A stretch of 64,000 bases of DNA from Glebionis coronaria. Its lineage: Eukaryota; Streptophyta; Magnoliopsida; Asterales; Asteraceae. The DNA lies in NCBI GenBank assembly GCA_025667525.1, contig CM046882.1, positions 524,732,618-524,796,617 on the forward strand. Direction: 5' to 3'. The translations under genes were made by a program, and so were the position numbers. This document shows, in pieces, positions 57,845 through 64,000 of the stretch. Position 1 is the stretch's first letter, and each line of letters opens with the position of its first letter. The notes under the pieces were generated by a model. That model saw only the letters and a list, made by a program, of their open reading frames with translations, was not told the origin of the DNA and ran no database searches.

Positions 57845-59950
57845 CTATGACAGAAAACAGGCAAACAAACATGCTTGTACAAGAGGGGTATCAACCTTCT
57901 TGTGTATATTGGCAATAAATCCACCAAGACCTTGATGGGATCTTCTTGTCTGAACCGGAGCCATAACATCACCAATGATCTGAGATGTGGGGTGATCCTT
58001 AGCTGTAGAAGTGAGAACTCCTCCTTCAAAAAGTCTGGTGTCCTCAACTTCACGCTCCATGTTGCCAATATCTTCTTCAGATTCTTCTTGATCAACAGAA
58101 ATCTCTTCATGGACATTAGAAGGTCCACCTTGTTCAAAATGGGAAGAGAAAAGATGTGCAAAGGTGTCATCAAACTCTGAACCTTGCTTGTCAGCGTTAG
58201 GGCTAACAACGCTTGAACTGGTGTTGTCAGCGTTGGAGCCATCAGCGTCTGAATTGGTCGTGTCAGCGCTTGATTTCCCTTTGTCAGCGCCTGAAGAATC
58301 ATGCATGTTTGTACTTGGTGGTATCTGAAAACCACCATTATCTTTTCTAGCAACAGTAGCAGCAGCATAATACTCATCTGTCCATATGGGAAGTGTAACA
58401 GATTCTTGTATGGGAGATGATTTAACTGCTGGTGGTCCATCCTCCTTAGCAACCTGGATACCTGAAACATTACCAATTCTCTTTTCCAAAACACTTGAAG
58501 TTACCTTCACAATGTCTGGATCAGTAACAGGCATATAATTTAAAGCTCTAGATAAAGGTTCTAAGTCAAACAACCAATTTGGACCACTCTCAGGATCACT
58601 AGGTTTACTTTCTAAAAACCTAACATGTACCTTTTCAAGTATACGTTTTTCCTTTTTAATGTAAACCCTATATCCTTTACTCTGCACTGAATAACCCATG
58701 AAGTAGCCTTCATCACCTTTTGAATCAAATTTACCTAGGGCCTCACTAGTTTCTAACACAACTACATGACAACCAAATGGCTTAAGAAAGCCAATATTGG
58801 GCTTCCTTCCCCAAAGTAATTCATAAGGTGTCTTATTATGTATCTTGTTGACCAATGCCCTATTTTGAACATAACAAGCTGTGTTAACAGCTTCAGCCCA
58901 AAAGGCTATAGGAAAGTGGGCATCAGCCAACATGGTTCTGGCTGCTTCAATAAGGGTCCTATTCTTCCTTTCAGCAACCCCATTTTGCTGTGGGGTTCTA
59001 GCTATGCTAAACTGCCTAGTAATCCCTTTCTTGGCACAAAAATCATCTAACAACTGATTTCTAAACTCACCCCCATTGTCACTTCTAATAATTTTGACCT
59101 CATTACCATTCTTCTTTTCTATCTGGGTAATGAAATTAATCAGACTTAGGGCAGTTTCACTTTTCTTGGCTAAAAAGAAAGTCCATGTAAACCTGGAGTA
59201 ATCATCAGTAATAACAAAACAATATGATTTACCCTTCAAACTTTCTATATTAGTTGGACCAAAGAGGTCCATATGCAATAAGTGAAGTGGTTTAGAACTA
59301 GAGTGCACTTGTTTAGACCTGAATGAGACCTTGTGCTGCTTGCCCTTAAGGCATGCAACACAAGAGTGGTCATTGTGGAAAGCCTTTTCAGGCAAACCAT
59401 CAACTAAACCAAGCCTCACAAGTCTATTGATATTCTTAAAGTTTATGTGCCCTAATCTCCTGTGCCAAAGATTACTTTCATCTACTGAGGCTTTAGCATA
59501 CAGACATGACATTTTATTATTTACCTTAATTCCATTAAGATTCACATTATATATGTCTTTATGCCTTGGTGTTCTAAAATCTATATATTTTTCCTCAGGG
59601 AGCTTATAATCTTTGCTTAACACCAAGCACTCAGTATCTGTGAAAAGAACCTTATTTTTGTTATCACACACTTGTGATACACTAAACAAATTATAATCCA
59701 GTTCTTTTACCAGGAAGACATTCTCAAATCTTAGATTGTTGGTGACAAGGGTTCCTTTTCCTGTGATTGTTCCATAGCCCCCTCCAAAGTATACCTTATC
59801 ACCATCTTGAATAGGAGAGAAATTGGTCAGATAGTCTTCCTTTCCTGTCATGTGCCTTGAGCATCCACTATCCCAGTATCCATAGTCATTGATCTTCATC
59901 TGAATGCCCTGCACATAAAGAAAACACATTAGTTTTCTTTGGGAACCCAA
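57845..59950 (-). CDS. pol: copia pol N-terminal part: protease, integrase; ends at TAG
   Basis: Begins in the -1 frame overlapping the end of gag (the codon at 59950 is TTG, so it is not an independent start). Protease YWDSGCSRHMTG (catalytic Asp about residue 27), GAG-pre-integrase zinc segment LWHRRLGHINF, integrase core with HMDLFGPT, RSDNGGEF and GVAERKNRT in D-35-E spacing. A long variable region follows, holding a six-unit heptad repeat (58191-58293). It stops at TAG 57845-57847 after CFLS, followed in frame by [10 protein letters not shown], so a CAG-to-TAG change is likely. Confidence 0.93.
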   Translation of the reverse strand: MGSQRKLMCFLYVQGIQMKINDYGYWDSGCSRHMTGKEDYLTNFSPIQDGDKVYFGGGYGTITGKGTLVTNNLRFENVFLVKELDYNLFSVSQVCDNKNKVLFTDTECLVLSKDYKLPEEKYIDFRTPRHKDIYNVNLNGIKVNNKMSCLYAKASVDESNLWHRRLGHINFKNINRLVRLGLVDGLPEKAFHNDHSCVACLKGKQHKVSFRSKQVHSSSKPLHLLHMDLFGPTNIESLKGKSYCFVITDDYSRFTWTFFLAKKSETALSLINFITQIEKKNGNEVKIIRSDNGGEFRNQLLDDFCAKKGITRQFSIARTPQQNGVAERKNRTLIEAARTMLADAHFPIAFWAEAVNTACYVQNRALVNKIHNKTPYELLWGRKPNIGFLKPFGCHVVVLETSEALGKFDSKGDEGYFMGYSVQSKGYRVYIKKEKRILEKVHVRFLESKPSDPESGPNWLFDLEPLSRALNYMPVTDPDIVKVTSSVLEKRIGNVSGIQVAKEDGPPAVKSSPIQESVTLPIWTDEYYAAATVARKDNGGFQIPPSTNMHDSSGADKGKSSADTTNSDADGSNADNTSSSVVSPNADKQGSEFDDTFAHLFSSHFEQGGPSNVHEEISVDQEESEEDIGNMEREVEDTRLFEGGVLTSTAKDHPTSQIIGDVMAPVQTRRSHQGLGGFIANIHKKVDTPLVQACLFACFLS
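58191..58293 (-). repeat. Six-unit 21/15-bp array in pol
   Basis: Units at 58191, 58206, 58227, 58242, 58263 and 58284: spacings 15, 21, 15, 21, 21. Encodes SGADKGK, SSADTTN and similar heptads in the integrase-RT linker. Confidence 0.9.
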
Positions 59951-62823
59951 GCCTTGGAAGACTTGGATTCATTTGGTTGTTCAACAAGAACATACTTGGT
60001 TCTCATAACAACCCCATTTTCATCCCTGTTTGAATGAAATTCCCAGTTAACCCCAATTGGTGTTGACAATGCCTTTGAAATATAATGAAACCTGTTGCAT
60101 GTCATAGAAATACCAGTAGAATTAGGGTTCTGGTCTTGTTTTGGTCTCCATGTTAAACTAGTAGAAGCTTTAGACCTATTTCCCTGTGGTTGCAAATACC
60201 TAGGTTTAGCAGTGTTTCTGTCAGCGCTGAAATTTCTCTTGTCAGCGCCCCGATTGCTCTTATCAGCGTTGAACCTAGGGTTTGCTACAGGAACCCATTG
60301 CCTATTTGACCAAGTATTTGACTTTTGAAAAGGTCTTAGGCCTTGTGTGTTAGACCCTCTAGAAAAGAATGGGGCTGGTCTAACAACTTGTGAACTTTTG
60401 TTCACAAAGGTATTGGGTCTGACAGTGTTTGACCTAGTTTGACTTTTGTCAGCGCTGAAATGGTTCCTATCAGCGTTGACATTGGAAGCATTGACACATT
60501 TGTAGGCCAAATGTGAGAAGCTACCACATGTGTAACAAGCTTTTCTAGACATAGTCTTAGGTCTAGAAGCAAAGAAGCCTGTTCCATGATCACTAACTTG
60601 GCTTTTTGGTGACCTAGTATTCCTATACATCTCTGCATATTTAACACTAGGTTTTCTAACAGTTTGTGGGCCAAGGTCAACAGCTTTGCCAGTGGTAGGG
60701 TGTGTGATCTTAATAGGTTTACGATCAATGGACTCATCAATTGGTATCATGTTTGGTGTGGGCTCATTTGGACTTTCACACAACAACCCTCCCTTAACAA
60801 ACAAAGTGTGGTTAGCTTTCTTCCACTCTTCTAGGTCAGTCAGCTTTTGCTGATATTCCTCAACTGGGGAAGTCACTCTAGGTGGAGGAATAAACTCCTC
60901 CTCTTGGCATTCTGGCAAGCCAGTCCAAGATAAGTCCTTTGATTGGACACCATAGAAATCCCCAGCTGGTGGTGGAACCACAGTATAATTATTCATCCCA
61001 ATCTCACTCATATCCTTAGAGTCTCTTTGTTTACTAACACACTCTCCTAGGGATTGTGTGGCCTTATCAAATCTCTGGATTTTAAGACTCACATTATCTT
61101 TATTTTTGTTAGCCTCTTCTAACTGAGCTATCAAATCAAGATTAACCCTATTTACTATATCTTGAACATCTTTACTCTGAAATAACTCATGTTTTAAGAT
61201 GTTTATTTGATCCTTTAAATCAAACTCCATTTTCTTATACTCAGCTACTGTCTTTTCTGTTTGGGTAAGAGCAATTTGATAATTAGATACTTTGCATCTT
61301 TCAGTACTTGCCTCATCTAATAATTTAACTATCTCTTGTTTTAATTTTTCAGTATTTAAACGACAACCCTTAGAACAGAAAGCATCATCATATACCTCAT
61401 TATCTGATAAAGAGGAGGAGTGTGCCATGAGAGCATATTCAGCATGCTCTTCTTTAACTTCAGCAACCAAAGCTCTGTCCTCTTCCTCATTCTTAGCCAT
61501 CCAGCTCCAATCCCATTCCCCAACACCATCAATTTGTTGAACAGCAACCATGGCCTTGGGATCTGGGCTCTTAATCATTTGGCTTGAAGGCTTCCCAGCA
61601 TCAGATCTCCTTGGAGATCTACATTCCCTCATAAAGTGCCCCATCCTATGACAGTTGTAGCACTCCACCTTGGATTTGTCAAATCCAGCAACATCCTTAG
61701 CATTAAAGGTCATCTTCTTCTTGAACCTTTTATTGAACCTGTTTGCTCTTAAACTTACAAGAGCCATAGTCCACTTGATGTCCATCTCTTCCAATTGTTC
61801 ATCACTTATCTGCTCAAGATCTTCATATGTAATCCTTGAATCACTGGGCAAAGAAGCAATGAATGCACACACAGTATCAAGATCAAAACCAGCAGGTTTA
61901 ATTCTATCAGCGCCATGATTGTGTGTGTCAGCGCTTGAGTACAAAGCGTTGACAGGATATGATCCAGCGCTGACAGATTGACATCCAGCGCTGACACCTT
62001 GAGATCCAGTTGCTGAATGTCCATAGAAGTTCATGGAATCAAATTGGCCTTCACTTTGTGAGAAGAAGGCCATGTTGCTGCTGGAAGATTTATTATCACT
62101 TTCCAATTGCCATTCATTCTCCAACAGTCTTAGTTTGTTGAAGATGTCATCAAACCTGGAAGTCTTGTGGGTGTTATTGACAAGAATAGATCTTGTCTCA
62201 ATCTTCCATACATCGCCAAGGCTTTTGAGAAAAGTAGCATTCAATTCAGGGTCATCAATCTGTTTTCCCATGAAGGAAAGTTGACTTGTGATGTCAAGAA
62301 GTCTACTTCTCACACTGCTGAGATTTTCATTGGGTTGAGCTTTAAAGACAGCATACTCATGCAATAGTTGCTTCTTCTTTTCTTCTTTTGTGTCAGCATT
62401 GCCACCATGTGCTACTTCAAGAGCTTCCCAAAGCTCTTTTGCAGACTCAAAACGTTTGTACTTGTGCTGATTCTCATGACCTAGGGCATGTTTCAAGATG
62501 TTCAGGATTTTCATGTCCACCCTCTTCTTGGCTATGTCTTCAACAGCTACAGCTCTCCCATCTTCAGGCTTTTCCACCTTATCAGATTCAGGACAATTAG
62601 GAACAGCTGTCCTTGTGGCAATTGCAGCAGTAATCTTTGCTGCTTTATCGAATGTGTTCCCATATTCGATAATCTCCCAAAGAGTGTAGTCATGAATAGC
62701 TATATATTGCTCAAAATTGGACTTCCATAGCTCAAAGTTCCTGGCATCAAACATGGGAATCTTGATACTAGGGTTTGAGAAGTTGTTTTGTAGCAAAGCA
62801 GGAGGTTGATTTGTGCCAGACAT
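59929..62823 (-). CDS. gag: copia gag (964 codons), intact
   Basis: ATG 62823 to TAA 59929-59931. Long for a copia Gag. Capsid-type N-terminal half (FELWKSNFEQY, LWEIIEYGNTFDKA, LLHEYAVFKAQP), zinc knuckle 1 CYNCHRMGHFMREC at about residue 388, a predicted coiled coil about 484-598, zinc knuckle 2 CYTCGSFSHLAYKC at about 763. A TQTE core at 520-523 resembles the LC8 dynein-light-chain binding motif, and Sirevirus Gags are reported to bind LC8. Three sets of 21-bp repeats encode heptads such as FNADKSN, RGADKRN and FSADRNT. Pol follows in the -1 frame with a 22-nt overlap. Confidence 0.94.
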   Translation of the reverse strand: MSGTNQPPALLQNNFSNPSIKIPMFDARNFELWKSNFEQYIAIHDYTLWEIIEYGNTFDKAAKITAAIATRTAVPNCPESDKVEKPEDGRAVAVEDIAKKRVDMKILNILKHALGHENQHKYKRFESAKELWEALEVAHGGNADTKEEKKKQLLHEYAVFKAQPNENLSSVRSRLLDITSQLSFMGKQIDDPELNATFLKSLGDVWKIETRSILVNNTHKTSRFDDIFNKLRLLENEWQLESDNKSSSSNMAFFSQSEGQFDSMNFYGHSATGSQGVSAGCQSVSAGSYPVNALYSSADTHNHGADRIKPAGFDLDTVCAFIASLPSDSRITYEDLEQISDEQLEEMDIKWTMALVSLRANRFNKRFKKKMTFNAKDVAGFDKSKVECYNCHRMGHFMRECRSPRRSDAGKPSSQMIKSPDPKAMVAVQQIDGVGEWDWSWMAKNEEEDRALVAEVKEEHAEYALMAHSSSLSDNEVYDDAFCSKGCRLNTEKLKQEIVKLLDEASTERCKVSNYQIALTQTEKTVAEYKKMEFDLKDQINILKHELFQSKDVQDIVNRVNLDLIAQLEEANKNKDNVSLKIQRFDKATQSLGECVSKQRDSKDMSEIGMNNYTVVPPPAGDFYGVQSKDLSWTGLPECQEEEFIPPPRVTSPVEEYQQKLTDLEEWKKANHTLFVKGGLLCESPNEPTPNMIPIDESIDRKPIKITHPTTGKAVDLGPQTVRKPSVKYAEMYRNTRSPKSQVSDHGTGFFASRPKTMSRKACYTCGSFSHLAYKCVNASNVNADRNHFSADKSQTRSNTVRPNTFVNKSSQVVRPAPFFSRGSNTQGLRPFQKSNTWSNRQWVPVANPRFNADKSNRGADKRNFSADRNTAKPRYLQPQGNRSKASTSLTWRPKQDQNPNSTGISMTCNRFHYISKALSTPIGVNWEFHSNRDENGVVMRTKYVLVEQPNESKSSKAWVPKEN
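60209..60272 (-). repeat. 21-bp array in gag, C-terminal
   Basis: Units at 60209, 60221, 60242 and 60263 (12, 21, 21). Encodes three exact heptads after zinc knuckle 2. Same offsets as in RLC-1 (1369-1432). Confidence 0.9.
60422..60479 (-). repeat. 21-bp pair in gag near knuckle 2
   Basis: Units at 60449 and 60470 (21 bp), with a decayed one at 60422. Encodes VNADRNH and FSADKSQ. Confidence 0.8.
61907..62014 (-). repeat. Six-unit 21/15-bp array in gag, N-terminal half
   Basis: Units at 61907, 61928, 61943, 61964, 61985 and 62006: spacings 21, 15, 21, 21, 21. Encodes S-A-D/S-A-G type heptads before knuckle 1. Confidence 0.88.
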
Positions 62824-62829
62824 GATGTC

Positions 62830-62877
62830 TTTAGGGTTTTGAGAATTTTAGGGTTTTTAGGGTTTTGTGTTTTAGGG
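62830..62877 (-). promoter_or_regulatory. Four TTTAGGG telo-box motifs in RLC-2 leader
   Basis: Exact TTTAGGG at 62830, 62847, 62856 and 62871 between primer site and gag ATG; sense strand CCCTAAA. RLC-1 keeps two to three. Confidence 0.65.
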
Positions 62878-62914
62878 TTCTTGCGTTACTTAAAGATCAA
62901 AAGTTTCTCAACAA

Positions 62915-62926
62915 GCTCTGATACCA
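62915..62926 (-). other. RLC-2 primer-binding site, initiator tRNA-Met
   Basis: TGGTATCAGAGC on the minus strand, two bases inside the 5' LTR. Confidence 0.94.
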
Positions 62927-62928
62927 CT

Positions 62929-63453
62929 TGTTGATCCCAAACTTAGATCGATTAAGCTTTGTGTATACGAGATTAGATCAAGTACTACACGTAGAGAAAC
63001 CTTTGCTTATGAATAAAGTAACAAAGTGTTATGCGGAATTAACACTTGATCTAAAACACAATGATGTTAAACAAACTTTCACTTGTATTAGAATAATCGT
63101 ACTTGGTTACAATGAAAGGGTTTAACAATCGAAAACTTATGAAAACTGATGTTTTACATTAACCTAAAAGATCTTCTTTTATAGAACAAGAAGTCTTGTA
63201 CAATAAGCTACGAATCAACTATTCTAGGTAAAGATAAACATAGAAAATACATTGTCGTCTCTATCCTTACTAGAAGTAATCTAGAATATAATAAACGTGT
63301 AGCTCACATCTTCCATCAGTGCTTGTCTTCAATCTGTCAACGCTTGACTTTATCTTGTCAACGCTTATGCTGTCAGCGCTCACTTTGCTCTTGTCAACGC
63401 TTAAGTTGTTCTTGTCAGCGTTCAAGTGTTCTGGCCTAGATTTATTCCCAACA
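62929..63453 (-). repeat. RLC-2 5' LTR (525 bp)
   Basis: Identical by eye to 51415-51939. TATA box on the minus strand at 63176-63184. The 21-bp array at 63316-63422 would give heptads LNADKNN, LSVDKSK and ISVDKIK if translated, although the LTR is not coding. Confidence 0.95.
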
Positions 63454-64000
63454 TAGGGTTGCCTTATTGTCCAAAATAAGCTCTCAATATAAGCTTTCCT
63501 AAGCTTATAGCTCAACTGAACAACAAATTACACTAACAGTGGGAAAAAGGTTCCCCCTGTTAGCTCACTTGTTACCACTGCTTTGCTACCAGACAAAACT
63601 TGTCAAGTGTCACTATCATCTTTCTATTATTTTTGTCTTTAGTGCATGAAAACTTGAATTAGGACTTGAAACTTTTTTCTATATTTTTCTTATTTAATTT
63701 CTGATTTTTCAGTTTAATTAGAATTTTATTTACTGTTCATTTACTATTTTTTTTACAATTAATAGCTATTTTAATTAACTTTTTATTTTCTGTTTTTGGC
63801 ATTTAGTGTCAAAAATTGTTATTTTTCAGTTTCAAAAATTTTATTAGACTTAGAAAAATATTTTAAGATTTTTGGTATAAAAAGTTTTTACTGTTCACTT
63901 TTTAATTATTTTTTATAATTAAATTAGTTTAATTAGGGTTTTATTTAAAACTGTTTTTGTCTTTTAGTGAAAAATTTAATATTTTTCAAACTTTTTTATT
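63454..64000 (+). repeat. B 3' LTR, continuation after RLC-2
   Basis: Begins with the second TAGGG and matches 39590 onward of the 5' LTR, running off the window. Confidence 0.92.

Larger units (their letters stand above)
51415..63453 (-). mobile_element. RLC-2: complete Sirevirus-type Ty1/copia element (12,039 bp)
   Basis: Both LTRs are 525 bp and read as identical base for base. The target duplication is TAGGG on both sides. Order on the minus strand: LTR, initiator-Met primer site, gag, pol (in the -1 frame), 1.25-kb spacer, a 1022-codon third frame, polypurine tract, LTR. Large gag, large size and an extra frame after pol fit the Sirevirus (SIRE/Maximus) lineage. One in-frame TAG interrupts pol. 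Confidence 0.94.
17509..64000 (+). mobile_element. Athila-type Ty3/gypsy element B, with nested insertions
   Basis: 5' LTR 17509-18013 plus 37716-40774 (split by D), Asp-tRNA-type primer site, gag-protease, pol, long non-coding 3' region, polypurine tract, and 3' LTR 49042-51414 plus 63454 onward (split by RLC-2). It sits in the A2 LTR. The far end is beyond 64000, so its target duplication (probably GAGTC) cannot be checked. Assigned to Athila from primer site, long LTRs, the FMDDF reverse transcriptase motif and the [11 protein letters not shown] block. Confidence 0.92.

Noticed and set aside
62830..62877. Interstitial telomere array
   Set aside because: Four isolated units with other bases between, in the same place in both copia copies; it belongs to the element leader.

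Overview
This window is plant nuclear DNA made almost entirely of LTR retrotransposons nested inside one another. I see no host protein gene, rRNA, tRNA gene or CRISPR array. Plant origin rests on the element lineages: Athila-type and chromodomain Ty3/gypsy, and Sirevirus-type Ty1/copia with initiator-Met tRNA primer sites. An Asteraceae genome is my best guess from the general look of these families; that is recollection, not something the sequence proves.

Layout. (1) 1-4490, minus strand: RLC-1, a decayed Sirevirus-type copia element cut by the window edge, inserted in the pol of (2). (2) 4491-17508, minus strand: two tandem Tekay/Del-like chromovirus copies, A1 and A2, sharing one complete 3000-bp LTR (8171-11170). 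A2's outer LTR is broken at 17508 by (3). (3) 17509-64000+, plus strand: Athila-type element B, with 5' LTR 17509-18013 + 37716-40774, gag-protease 41524-44460, pol 44461-47226, and a 3' LTR from 49042 running off the window. (4) 18014-37715, minus strand: element D, inside B's 5' LTR (target duplication GTAAT). Its coding region is wrecked but its LTRs are nearly identical. (5) 18510-30145, minus strand: Athila-like element C, inside D's LTR (target duplication CATTT), with pol but no gag or protease. (6) 51415-63453, minus strand: RLC-2, a complete 12-kb Sirevirus-type element inside B's 3' LTR (target duplication TAGGG). Its 525-bp LTRs read as identical, and it has gag, pol and a 1022-codon third ORF. 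The insertion order A, then B, then D, then C is forced by the nesting. RLC-2 came after B.

Most notable: (a) a 21-bp phased repeat family centred on TGTCARCGYT, found in the LTRs, non-coding spacer, gag, pol and env-like ORF of the copia family, encoding x-S/N-A/V-D-K/R heptads where translated; (b) three short GT-AG introns in the chromovirus gag, the same in A1 and A2, with phases that keep A2 gag-pol in one frame; (c) three consecutive stem-loops in the A and D LTRs whose stems have changed by compensatory substitutions; (d) an array of stem-loops with a shared loop core in the D leader; (e) two elements (C and D) that moved recently while lacking a full set of proteins.

How the parts work together: each element is a self-contained LTR, primer site, gag, pol, polypurine tract, LTR unit. 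RLC-2 is closest to autonomous, with one in-frame TAG in pol. B has one TAG between protease and reverse transcriptase. C and D must have used proteins supplied by relatives.
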